Shown here piece after piece: positions 53,804 through 61,855 of a stretch of DNA of 64,000 bases. The stretch comes from Streptomyces seoulensis (lineage in GTDB: Bacteria; Actinomycetota; Actinomycetes; Streptomycetales; Streptomycetaceae). The notes below the pieces were generated by a model. That model saw nothing but the letters and a program-made list of their open reading frames with translations, was not told the origin of the DNA and did not search any database. The stretch covers positions 1,426,001 through 1,490,000 of the forward strand of contig NZ_CP032229.1 of assembly GCF_004328625.1 (NCBI RefSeq). Reading direction: 5' to 3'. Every line of letters starts with the position of its first letter. Position 1 is the stretch's first letter. A program made the position numbers and the translations under genes.

Positions 53804-53824
53804 GAGGACCCCCGGTAAGCTGAG

Positions 53825-53840
53825 CCAAAGCTAACTTTGG
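53825..53840 (-). promoter_or_regulatory. CCAAAG-CTAA-CTTTGG palindrome upstream of the VIT1 gene
   Basis: Perfect 6-bp arms with a 4-bp spacer, 22-37 bp upstream of the start codon, in a locally AT-richer stretch. It is well placed for a repressor operator. It is not a clear IdeR/DmdR or Fur box. Confidence 0.45.
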
Positions 53841-54038
53841 ACTGATTCCACTTTTCGAACGACCTCCAATCTACGGTGATCGACGCCCGGCCGCCAGCAA
53901 GGCGAGGCTGCGCTAACCTCCGCTGTCTTCCCAGCTCAGGCACCCACCACGGGGATTTCCCGGTACCGAGCGGGTGACGGCGGCGCCCCGGAGGCTAGGG
54001 CTCCGACCCTCGGGTGGGACACATCCACAAAAGGCCAC

Positions 54039-54065
54039 GCGGTCCAGGCGGTCCACGCGGTCCTG
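54039..54065 (+). repeat. Three tandem 9-bp repeats in the leader of the ADP-ribosylglycohydrolase operon
   Basis: GCGGTCCAG, GCGGTCCAC and GCGGTCCTG lie in direct series, ending 4 nt before the AAGGAGG Shine-Dalgarno of the first gene. Their placement suggests a possible role in translation initiation or protein binding. Confidence 0.7.
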
Positions 54066-54084
54066 GCGAAGGAGGGTCCCGCCC

Positions 54085-55236
54085 ATGGCATCGAACGCAC
54101 CCGCTTCCCCGCTGCCCGCCCCCGCAGGACCCGGGCTCCGCGAGCGGGCGCGCGGCGCGCTGCTCGGCCTGGCCGTGGGCGACGCGCTGGGCGCCCCCGC
54201 CGAGAACCTGAAGCCCTCCGAGATCCGCGCCCGCTGGGGCCGCATCACCGGCTACGTCACCGACCGGCCGTGCGGCACGGACGACACCGAGTACGCGATC
54301 TTCTCCGGGCTGCTGCTCGCCCGGCACGGCTCCGCGCTCACCCCGGCCCACGTCGAGGCGGCCTGGCACCAGTGGATCGCCGACCGGGCCGAGGGTCCCT
54401 TCCGGGGCGCGGGGTTCAGCGAGCGGGGCACGCTGGAGAACCTGCGGCGGGGGCTGGCGGCGCCCATCTCGGCCCAGCACCGGCACGCCTGGAGCGACGG
54501 GCTGGCGATGCGGGCGGCGCCGTTCGGGGTGTTCGCGGCGGGGCGGCCCTCGGAGGCGGCCCGGCTGGTGGCGGTCGACGGCTCGGTCAGCCACGAGGGC
54601 GAGGGCATCTACGGCGGCCAGGCGGTCGCGGCCGGGGTGGCCGCCGCGATGGCGGGCGCGGAGCCGGCCGTGGTGATCGCCGCCGCGCTCGCCGTCGTAC
54701 CGGACGACTCCTGGACCGCCCGCTCGCTGCGCCGGGCGGTCGCCGTCGCGCACCGGGGCGAGCGCGCGGTCCGTACGGCGGTGGTGATCGGCGGCTACCC
54801 GTGGACCGATCTGGCCCCCGAGGCGGTCGCGCTGGCCTTCGGCGCGTACGCGGCGGCCGACGGGGACTTCCCGGAAGCGGTGCTGACGGCCGTCAACATG
54901 GGCCGGGACGCCGACACCACGGCGGCGGTCGCGGGCGCCCTGGCCGGTGCGACCAACGGGGTGGCCGCCATCCCCGGTGTGTGGGCCGCCGCCATCGGTC
55001 CGGCGCGCGGCAGGTGTCTGCCCGCCATGTCGGGCCACCACATCCTGGACGTGGCCGAACTGCTGACCCCGGAGGAGGGCGGCAAGTGGGGCGAGGGGGT
55101 GGTGCCCCCGGATCTGGTGCCGGAGGGGCTGCGGCCGGCCGTGGAGCCGCCGCTCACCCTGGTGGGCAACGTCGTGGAGACTTCGTTCCCCCGCGTGGCG
55201 GCCGTACGGAACACGGACCCGGAGGACCGGTCGTGA
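54085..55236 (+). CDS. ADP-ribosylglycohydrolase (ARH/DraG) family protein, paralogue 1
   Basis: 383 residues. The N-terminal helix RGALLGLAVGDALGAPAE opens the family fold. The first metal site is GTDDTEY with the Asp pair at about 66-67; the second is GRDADTTAAVAGALAGA at about 273-289. Both binuclear Mg sites are intact. Members remove ADP-ribose from proteins or nucleic acids or hydrolyse related N- or O-glycosidic bonds; the substrate here is unknown. AAGGAGG precedes the ATG at 54085. It is the first gene of a seven-gene operon. Confidence 0.92.
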   Translation: MASNAPASPLPAPAGPGLRERARGALLGLAVGDALGAPAENLKPSEIRARWGRITGYVTDRPCGTDDTEYAIFSGLLLARHGSALTPAHVEAAWHQWIADRAEGPFRGAGFSERGTLENLRRGLAAPISAQHRHAWSDGLAMRAAPFGVFAAGRPSEAARLVAVDGSVSHEGEGIYGGQAVAAGVAAAMAGAEPAVVIAAALAVVPDDSWTARSLRRAVAVAHRGERAVRTAVVIGGYPWTDLAPEAVALAFGAYAAADGDFPEAVLTAVNMGRDADTTAAVAGALAGATNGVAAIPGVWAAAIGPARGRCLPAMSGHHILDVAELLTPEEGGKWGEGVVPPDLVPEGLRPAVEPPLTLVGNVVETSFPRVAAVRNTDPEDRS

Positions 55237-56345
55237 GCCGGCGGATCGAGGGGCTGCTGCTGGGGCTCGCCGCCGGGGACGCGGCGGGGTGGCCCGCCGC
55301 CCGGCACCGGGCGGCCCGGATGCCGGAGTGGACCCGGCGGCTCACCCGCGAGCTGGACACCTTCGCCGAGCAGAACGCCACCACCACGCTGCCGGTGCCC
55401 ATCGCGCTGAACCAGCCCCCGGAGCCGCTGCGCCTCGGCCCCTCCGACGACGCGGAGTGGGCGGCGTTCGCGGCGGAGGCCGTCCTGCGGGCCGGGGACG
55501 ACGTGCTGGGCGACCTCAGCCGGGACCGCCGGATACGCGCCGCCATCGACCTGACCTGGACCGCCGTGGCCTCCGAGGTCGCGGCGGCGGCCGAACGCGC
55601 GCCGGAGATCGAGTCGGCCGTGCTCCCCCTGCGCGCCCGCATCTCGGTGCGCGCCGGGCTCGGCAACCTCGCCGCCGGGCTGCGCCCGCCCGCCACCGGC
55701 CACGACAACCCGCACTACTTCGACGACGCGGCCTGCGTACGCGCCTGCGTGCTGGCCGTCGCCCACCCCGGCGACCCGGCCCGCGCCGCCGACCTCGCGG
55801 AGTTCGACGCCCGCTACACGCAGGACGGCGACGGGGTGCACGGGGCGCGGGCGATGGCGGCGGCGCTGGCCACCGCCCTGTCCGGCGCGGGCGCGGACGC
55901 GTGTGTGGCGGCCGCGCTGGACGAGCTGCCCGAGGGCACCGAGATCGGCCGCAACGCCCGGCACGCGCTGGCCCTGGTGACCGCCACCGACACCGCGTTC
56001 GCCCTGGTCCCGCTGCTGGAGCATCAAATCGTGGACCACGTCTACAGCTACGGCATCGCCGCCGCCGAGACCGTGCCGGTGGCCCTGGCGCTGACCCTCG
56101 CGGCGGCCGGGCGGATCGCGGAGGCGGTACCGGCCGCCGCCTGCCTCTCCCGCGTCGCGGACTCCGCGCCCGCGCTCGCCGGGGCGCTCTGTGGGGCGCT
56201 GGGCGGCGGGGAGTGCGTACCCGAGGCGTGGCGGCACTCCTGCCGGACCCTCTCCGGCTGCGCGCTGCCCCGCCTTACCGGCACCGATCTGGTGGAACTC
56301 GCCGGGCTGCTGGAAGCCGCCCAACGGACCCGGCCAGGGGGATGA
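55233..56345 (+). CDS. ADP-ribosylglycohydrolase family protein, paralogue 2, degenerate metal site
   Basis: 370 residues from a GTG overlapping the previous stop by 4 bp. It opens with RRIEGLLLGLAAGDAAGWPA. The first metal motif reads GPSDDAEW (about 70-75). The second, usually GxDxDT, reads SRVADSAPALAGALCGA near residue 306, so one ligand Asp is replaced by Val. It may be catalytically weak, may have changed substrate, or may act as a partner subunit. This is a sequence observation; loss of activity is inference. Confidence 0.85.
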   Translation: MSRRIEGLLLGLAAGDAAGWPAARHRAARMPEWTRRLTRELDTFAEQNATTTLPVPIALNQPPEPLRLGPSDDAEWAAFAAEAVLRAGDDVLGDLSRDRRIRAAIDLTWTAVASEVAAAAERAPEIESAVLPLRARISVRAGLGNLAAGLRPPATGHDNPHYFDDAACVRACVLAVAHPGDPARAADLAEFDARYTQDGDGVHGARAMAAALATALSGAGADACVAAALDELPEGTEIGRNARHALALVTATDTAFALVPLLEHQIVDHVYSYGIAAAETVPVALALTLAAAGRIAEAVPAAACLSRVADSAPALAGALCGALGGGECVPEAWRHSCRTLSGCALPRLTGTDLVELAGLLEAAQRTRPGG

Positions 56346-56352
56346 TGCGGGC

Positions 56353-57537
56353 ATGACGCCGAAAAGTGATGAAATCTCAAATTCCGGTGGGATCGGTCTG
56401 GACGATCGGATCACCGGCGCCCTGCTCGGCGCCGCCGTGGGCGACGCGCTCGGCGGACCGGTGGAGGGCTACAGCCCCGACCAGATCGTGGAGCGGCACG
56501 GCGGCCGGGTGCACGGGATCGTCGGCCCCTGGAACGGCGACGCCTGGCGCACCGCCCGCCCGATCGCGCCGTACCACAAGGGCGACGGGCACGTCACCGA
56601 CGACACCCTGATGACGCACGCGCTGATCCGGGTCTACGCCCGCGTCCGGGACCACCTCGACGCGTACGCCGTCGCGGAGCACCTGGTGCCGGACCTGATG
56701 ACCGAGCCGCGCTGGATTCCGGAGCTGGAGGCGGAGGCGCTGCCGCTGCAACGGATCTTCCTCGCGGAGAAGTGGCTGGTGGCCCGGATCGCGTACGGGC
56801 ACGTGGACCCGCGTGAGGCGGGCACCGGCAACATCGTCAACTGCGGGGCGGCGATGTACATGGCCCCGGTCGGCCTGGTCAACGCGGCCAACCCGGCGGG
56901 CGCGTACGCCGAGGCACTGGACGTGGCCGGCGCCCACCAGTCGTCGTACGGCCGGGAGGCGGCCGGGGTGTTCGCGGCCGCCGTGGCCGCGGCGTGCGCG
57001 CCGGGAGCGACCCCGGACTCGGTGGTGGCCGCCTGTCTGGCGCTGGCCAAGGACGGCACCCGCGAGGCCATCGAGAAGGTCTGCGAAGTGGCCGCCGGAC
57101 ACCGGGACTTCGAGTCGGCGCTGCTCCCGCTGCGCGAGGCGGTCGCCCCGTACGACACCGTCGGCCCCGACTACCGCGCCCCCTCGCTCGGCGCCCGCCG
57201 CCCCTCCCGGCTGCACGCGATCGAGGAACTCCCCGTGGCGCTCGGCATGTTGGTGGTCGCGGGCGGCGATCTGCGGCACGCGGTGCTCGGCGCGGTCAAC
57301 TACGGCCGGGACTGCGACTCGATCGCCACCATGGCCGGCGCTCTCGCGGGCGCGCTCGGCTCGCCGGTGCCGGAGGACTGGGCGAAGACGGTCGCCGAGG
57401 CGAGCCGCCTGGACCTGTGGGCCCCGGCCCGCGAACTGACCGAGGTCGCCCGCGAGGTCTTCGTCCGGGACACCGGGCGGCGCCGGGCGCACGAGCGGGC
57501 GTTCGCCGCGCTGGGAGGCCCGGCATGCTGCGACTGA
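56353..57537 (+). CDS. ADP-ribosylglycohydrolase family protein, paralogue 3
   Basis: 394 residues. It has DRITGALLGAAVGDALGGPV at the N-terminal helix, the metal motif GHVTDDTLMTHAL at about 80-84, and NYGRDCDSIATMAGALAGAL near 317, both intact. It also has IVGPWNGDAWRTARPIAPYH and a long middle segment containing RRPSRLHAIEELPVALGMLV. The first dozen codons (AAA AGT GAT GAA ATC TCA AAT) are far less GC-rich than the rest of the operon. It starts 7 bp after paralogue 2. Confidence 0.9.
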   Translation: MTPKSDEISNSGGIGLDDRITGALLGAAVGDALGGPVEGYSPDQIVERHGGRVHGIVGPWNGDAWRTARPIAPYHKGDGHVTDDTLMTHALIRVYARVRDHLDAYAVAEHLVPDLMTEPRWIPELEAEALPLQRIFLAEKWLVARIAYGHVDPREAGTGNIVNCGAAMYMAPVGLVNAANPAGAYAEALDVAGAHQSSYGREAAGVFAAAVAAACAPGATPDSVVAACLALAKDGTREAIEKVCEVAAGHRDFESALLPLREAVAPYDTVGPDYRAPSLGARRPSRLHAIEELPVALGMLVVAGGDLRHAVLGAVNYGRDCDSIATMAGALAGALGSPVPEDWAKTVAEASRLDLWAPARELTEVAREVFVRDTGRRRAHERAFAALGGPACCD

Positions 57538-58889
57538 CCTGGGTGCAGCCCGAGGACCTGGTCGGCCACGAGCTGCGCCAGGCCCGCCTGGACGGCCGCA
57601 ACGCCTCCCGGATCGAGGCGCGCTGGCGCGCGGCGGGCGGCGCGGACGCCCCCGAGCGCGCCGGAGCCTCGCCGGAACCGCCCTCCCGGTATCTGCGGCT
57701 GCTGGCCGAGGACCTGCTGGACGAACTGGCCGAGCTGCCCAGCGACCTGGCCGAGCTGGAGCCGACCGCGCTGGACCGGATCACCGCCCTGTGCCCGGAC
57801 TGGCCCGCCTCCCCCGCCGTTCGCACCGCCCCCGAGCCGGACGCGCTGGAGGCCGCCTGGCTGGGCCGGGCCATCGGCTGCCTGCTCGGCAAGCCGGTGG
57901 AGAAGCTCCCGCTGGACGGCATCCGCGAGCTGGCCCGCGCCACCGGCAACTGGCCGCTGACCACGTGGTTCACCGCCAAGGGCGTGCCCGAGGACCTGTT
58001 GGCCCGGCACCCTTGGAACCGCCGTTCCGCCCCGACCTCGCTGGCCGAGAACATCGACGGCATGCCGGAGGACGACGACCTCAACTACCCCCTGCTGGGC
58101 CTGCTCCTGCTCCGCCGGCACGGCCGGGGCTTCACCACCGACGACGTGGCCCGGCTCTGGCTGGACGAACTCCCGCCCGGCCGCGCCTTCACCGCCGAAC
58201 GCGTCGCCCTGCGCAACCTCCTCGCCGGGGTCGAACCCCCGCACACCGCCCGGTTCCGCAACCCGTTCCGGGAGTGGATCGGCGCGCTGATCCGGGCCGA
58301 CGTGCACGGCTGGACCAACGCGGGCGACCCGGGGGCGGCGGCGGCTCAGGCGCACCGGGACGCGGTCCTCACCCACACGGCGACCGGTGTGCACGCGGCG
58401 ATGTTCGCGGCCGCCGTCATCGCCGCCGCGTCCACCGGCACCCAGGACGTGCACGCCTGCCTGCGCACCGGCCTCACGGTGGTCCCGCCCGCCTCCCGGC
58501 TGGCCCGTGCCGTCGGGCAAGCCGTCCAACTGGCTGAGCAGCACACAGATTTCGACGACGTGGTGGATGCCCTCCACATGGTGTACGGACCCACCCACCA
58601 CTGGGTGCACGCCCTGCCCAACACCGCCCTGATCGCCGCCGCCCTCACCCACGCCGACGGCGACTTCACCGGCTCGGTCTGCCGGGCGGTGTCGGGCGGC
58701 TGGGACACCGACTCGGGCGGCGCCACGGCCGGCTGCGTCGCGGGCCTCCTCGCGGGCTCCCCCGACGCGCTGCCCGAGCGCTGGCGGGCCCCGCTGAAGA
58801 ACCGGCTCGCCACCACGGTCGCCGACTTCGACGGCACCGGCTTCGACACCCTCGCCCGACTCACCCACCTGGAGGCGACCCGCCCATGA
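57525..58889 (+). CDS. ADP-ribosylglycohydrolase family protein, paralogue 4, N-terminally extended
   Basis: 454 residues, starting 13 bp inside paralogue 3. About 105 extra residues (RLTWVQPEDLVGHELRQARL, then LLAEDLLDELAELPSDLAEL) precede the family core AAWLGRAIGCLLGKPVEKLP. The metal motifs are GMPEDDDLNYP near 181 and SGGWDTDSGGATAGCVAGLL near 391, both with the needed Asp residues. The EDDD form and the extension set it apart from paralogues 1-3. Confidence 0.9.
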   Translation: MLRLTWVQPEDLVGHELRQARLDGRNASRIEARWRAAGGADAPERAGASPEPPSRYLRLLAEDLLDELAELPSDLAELEPTALDRITALCPDWPASPAVRTAPEPDALEAAWLGRAIGCLLGKPVEKLPLDGIRELARATGNWPLTTWFTAKGVPEDLLARHPWNRRSAPTSLAENIDGMPEDDDLNYPLLGLLLLRRHGRGFTTDDVARLWLDELPPGRAFTAERVALRNLLAGVEPPHTARFRNPFREWIGALIRADVHGWTNAGDPGAAAAQAHRDAVLTHTATGVHAAMFAAAVIAAASTGTQDVHACLRTGLTVVPPASRLARAVGQAVQLAEQHTDFDDVVDALHMVYGPTHHWVHALPNTALIAAALTHADGDFTGSVCRAVSGGWDTDSGGATAGCVAGLLAGSPDALPERWRAPLKNRLATTVADFDGTGFDTLARLTHLEATRP

Positions 58890-59779
58890 CCCACATCGTC
58901 GTGCTCGGCAGCACGAACATGGACCTCGTCACCTACGTCGCACGGGCCCCGCGGCGCGGCGAGACCGTCACCGGCCGGGAGTTCCGCACCATCCCCGGCG
59001 GCAAGGGCGCCAACCAGGCGATGGCCGCCGCCCGCGCGGGCGCCACCGTGTCGCTGATCGGCGCGGTCGGCAACGACGCGTACGGCGTACGGCTCCGCGA
59101 CAACCTCGAACACTCCGGTGTGGACACCGACTTCCTGCGCACCGTCGAGGGCGCGTCCGGCACCGCGCACATCGTGGTGGACGACGAGGGCAACAACGCC
59201 ATCGTCGTCGTCCCCGGCGCCAACGGCACCGTCGACCACCTCTCCCCCGGCGACGAGGGCCTGATCGCCTCCGCCGACGCCCTGCTGCTCCAGCTGGAGG
59301 TACCGCTCCCGGCGGTGATCGCGGGCGCGGAGGCCGCCCGGCGCCACGGCGTGCGTACGGTCCTCACCCCCTCCCCCGCCCAGCCGCTGCCGGAGGAGCT
59401 GCTGAGCGTGACCGACGTGCTGGTGCCCAACGAGTACGAGGCCGTCACCCTCACCGGCCGCACCGACCCCCTCGACGCGGCCGTGGGCCTGCTCGACCTG
59501 GTGCCGGAGGTGGTCCTCACCCTGGGCGAGGCGGGCGTGCTGTACGTGTCCCGCGACACCGAGCCGCTCGCGGTGCCCGCGCACCAGGTCGCCGCGATCG
59601 ACTCCACCGGCGCGGGCGACACCTTCGCCGGGGCGTACGCGGTCGCCGTCGCCGAGGAGAAGCCGCTGCGGGAGGCGCTGTCCTGGGCGGCGGCCGCGGC
59701 CGCGCTGTCGGTGCAGCGGGAGGGCGCGTCGGCGTCGATGCCGTACCGCCCCGAGATCGAGGCGCAGTACACCGCATGA
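58886..59779 (+). CDS. rbsK: Ribokinase-like PfkB-family sugar kinase
   Basis: 297 residues, the size of RbsK. The N-terminal IPGGKGANQAMAAARAG is PfkB signature 1; DSTGAGDTFAGAYAVAVAEE near 247-266 is signature 2 with the catalytic Asp. VLVPNEYEAVTLTGR is the ribokinase nucleotide-side motif. It probably phosphorylates ribose or a nucleoside/ribosyl compound released by the upstream hydrolases. ATGA overlap with paralogue 4 indicates coupled translation. Confidence 0.9.
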   Translation: MTHIVVLGSTNMDLVTYVARAPRRGETVTGREFRTIPGGKGANQAMAAARAGATVSLIGAVGNDAYGVRLRDNLEHSGVDTDFLRTVEGASGTAHIVVDDEGNNAIVVVPGANGTVDHLSPGDEGLIASADALLLQLEVPLPAVIAGAEAARRHGVRTVLTPSPAQPLPEELLSVTDVLVPNEYEAVTLTGRTDPLDAAVGLLDLVPEVVLTLGEAGVLYVSRDTEPLAVPAHQVAAIDSTGAGDTFAGAYAVAVAEEKPLREALSWAAAAAALSVQREGASASMPYRPEIEAQYTA

Positions 59780-60990
59780 GCGCCGACCGCCCCGAGAACG
59801 CCACCCGCCCGCCGCTGGACGGCCTGCGGGTGCTGGACCTGGCCACCCTGTTCGCCGGTCCGCTGGCCGCCACCATGCTCGGTGACTTCGGCGCCGAGGT
59901 GATCAAGGTCGAGCATCCGCTGCGGCCCGACCCGTCCCGCGGGCACGGCCCGGCCAAGGACGGCATCGGGCTGTGGTGGAAGACGCTCGGCCGCAACAAG
60001 CGGACCGTCACCCTGGACCTGTCCCGTCCCGGCGGCCGGGACACCCTGCTGCGGCTGGCCGCCACCGCCGACGTGGTGATCGAGAACTTCCGCCCCGGCA
60101 CCCTGGAGAAGTGGGACCTGGGCTGGCCGGAGCTGTCGGTGGCCAACCCCCGGCTGGTGCTGGCCCGGGTCACCGCCTTCGGCCAGTTCGGCCCGTACGC
60201 GCACCGGCCCGGCTTCGGCACGCTGGCCGAGGCGATGAGCGGCTTCGCGGCCCTCACCGGCGAGCCGGAGGCGCCCCCGACCCTGCCGCCCTTCGGGCTC
60301 GCGGACTCCGTCACCGCCCTGGCCACCGCGTACGCCGTGCTCACCGCGCTGGCCGCCCGGCAGCGCACCGGCGCCGGGCAGGTGGTGGACATGGCGATCA
60401 TCGAGCCGATGCTCGCCGTGCTGGGCCCCCAGCCGACCTGGTACGACCAGCTCGGCTACGTCCAGGAGCGCACCGGCAACCGGTCCGCGAACAACGCCCC
60501 GCGCAACACCTACCGCACCCTGGACGGCTCCTGGGTCGCGGTCTCCACCTCGGCGCAGTCGGTGGCGGAACGGGTGCTGCGCCTGGTGGGCCGCCCGGAG
60601 CTGATCGAGGAGCCCTGGTTCGCCACCGGGGTGCAGCGGGCCGCGCACGCCGACGAGCTGGACGAGGCGGTCGGCAACTGGATCGCCGCCCGCCCCCGCG
60701 ACGAGGTGCTGGCCGCCTTCGAGAAGGCGGAGGCCGCCATCGCCCCGGTGCAGGACGTCCGGGACGTGTTCGAGGACCCGCAGTACCTGGCGCTGGACAC
60801 GGTCACCACCGTGGCCGACCCGGACCTCGGCCCGCTGCGCATGCAGAACGTGCTCTTCCGGCTCTCCGCGACCCCCGGCGCGATCCGCTGGACCGGGCGC
60901 GGGCACGGCGCCGACACCGACGCGGTCCTCACCGAGCTGGGCCTCGGCCCCGCCGAGATCGGCGCCCTGCGCGAGGAGGGCGCGCTGTGA
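59776..60990 (+). CDS. Class III CoA-transferase (CaiB/BaiF family)
   Basis: 404 residues. GLRVLDLATLFAGPLAATML and LGDFGAEVIKVEHP are the family N-terminal motifs; GRNKRTVTLDLSRPGGRDTL and ENFRPGTLEKWDL follow. The catalytic Asp is expected in PPFGLADSVTALATAYAV, near residue 176. These enzymes move CoA between carboxylic acids. ATGA overlap with the kinase; the next gene begins by GTGA overlap. The substrate is unknown. Confidence 0.93.
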   Translation: MSADRPENATRPPLDGLRVLDLATLFAGPLAATMLGDFGAEVIKVEHPLRPDPSRGHGPAKDGIGLWWKTLGRNKRTVTLDLSRPGGRDTLLRLAATADVVIENFRPGTLEKWDLGWPELSVANPRLVLARVTAFGQFGPYAHRPGFGTLAEAMSGFAALTGEPEAPPTLPPFGLADSVTALATAYAVLTALAARQRTGAGQVVDMAIIEPMLAVLGPQPTWYDQLGYVQERTGNRSANNAPRNTYRTLDGSWVAVSTSAQSVAERVLRLVGRPELIEEPWFATGVQRAAHADELDEAVGNWIAARPRDEVLAAFEKAEAAIAPVQDVRDVFEDPQYLALDTVTTVADPDLGPLRMQNVLFRLSATPGAIRWTGRGHGADTDAVLTELGLGPAEIGALREEGAL

Positions 60991-61793
60991 CCCCGCTGAC
61001 CTGGCTCTACGTCCCCGGCGACCGGCCGCATGTGGTGGACAAGGCGCTCGCGGCGGGCGCCGACGTGGTGGTGATCGACCTGGAGGACGCGGTCGCCCCG
61101 GACCGCAAGGAGTACGCCCGCGCGGCCACCGCCGAGCGGCTCGCCGACCCCCAGCCGGTCCCGGTCCACGTCCGCCTCAACGGCCCCGGAGGCCCCTGGG
61201 CGGCGGCCGACCTCGCAGCCCTGGCCGGCCTGCCGGGCGCCTCCGGGCTGCGGCTGCCCAAGGTGGCAGGGCCCGAGCAGATCCGCCGTACCGCCGAGGC
61301 GACCGCGCTTCCGCTGTACGCGCTGCTGGAGTCCGCCCTCGCCATCGAGCACGCCTACGCCATCGCCACCGCCCACCCCGCGCTGCGGGGCCTCTCCCTC
61401 GGCGAGGCCGACCTCCGCTCCGACCTGGGGGTACGGGCCGACGCGGGCCTGGACTGGTGCCGCTCCCGGGTGGTGGTGGCCGCCCGCGCGGCCGGCCTCG
61501 CCCCGCCGCCCCAGTCGGTGCATCCCGACGTACGGGACCTGGACGGGCTCGCCGCGTCCTGCGCCCACGGCCGCGCGCTGGGCTTCATGGGCCGCGCGGC
61601 GATCCATCCCCGCCAGCTCCCGGTGATCGCGCGGGCCTACCTCCCCACCCCGGAGGAGGTCGCGGAGGCGGAGACGGTGCTGAAGGCCGCGGCCGCCGAG
61701 CAGGGCGCCCTCGCGCTCCCCGACGGCCGCTTCATCGACGCGGCGGCGGTGGCGCAGGCGCAGCGCATCCTGTCGATGGCGGGCGGGGCCTGA
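60987..61793 (+). CDS. CoA-ester lyase (CitE/malyl-CoA lyase-like, HpcH/HpaI family)
   Basis: 268 residues. WLYVPGDRPHVVDKALAAGA with VVVIDLEDAVAPDRKE is the CitE-type start; Glu/Asp metal ligands lie in YALLESALAIEHAYAI and SLGEADLRSDLGV. It would split a beta-hydroxyacyl-CoA into acetyl-CoA or a similar thioester and an aldehyde or keto acid. Following a CoA-transferase, it completes an activate-then-cleave pair. It is the last gene of the operon before a strong terminator. Confidence 0.9.
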   Translation: MTPLTWLYVPGDRPHVVDKALAAGADVVVIDLEDAVAPDRKEYARAATAERLADPQPVPVHVRLNGPGGPWAAADLAALAGLPGASGLRLPKVAGPEQIRRTAEATALPLYALLESALAIEHAYAIATAHPALRGLSLGEADLRSDLGVRADAGLDWCRSRVVVAARAAGLAPPPQSVHPDVRDLDGLAASCAHGRALGFMGRAAIHPRQLPVIARAYLPTPEEVAEAETVLKAAAAEQGALALPDGRFIDAAAVAQAQRILSMAGGA

Positions 61794-61799
61794 GACACG

Positions 61800-61836
61800 C
61801 CGAAGGGCGCCCGGTGGAGTTCCGGGCGCCCTTCGG
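61800..61836. terminator. 15-bp perfect stem between the CoA-ester lyase gene and lgt
   Basis: CCGAAGGGCGCCCGG (61800-61814) pairs with CCGGGCGCCCTTCGG (61822-61836), 7-nt loop. The flanking genes are convergent, so it can stop transcription from both sides. Confidence 0.92.
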
Positions 61837-61855
61837 GATGCGTAGGGGGCCGGGG

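Noticed and set aside
54085..58889. DarT-DarG or DraT-DraG type ADP-ribosylation toxin/antitoxin or nitrogenase control
   Set aside because: There is no ADP-ribosyltransferase, macrodomain or nitrogenase gene nearby; the neighbours are metabolic enzymes.
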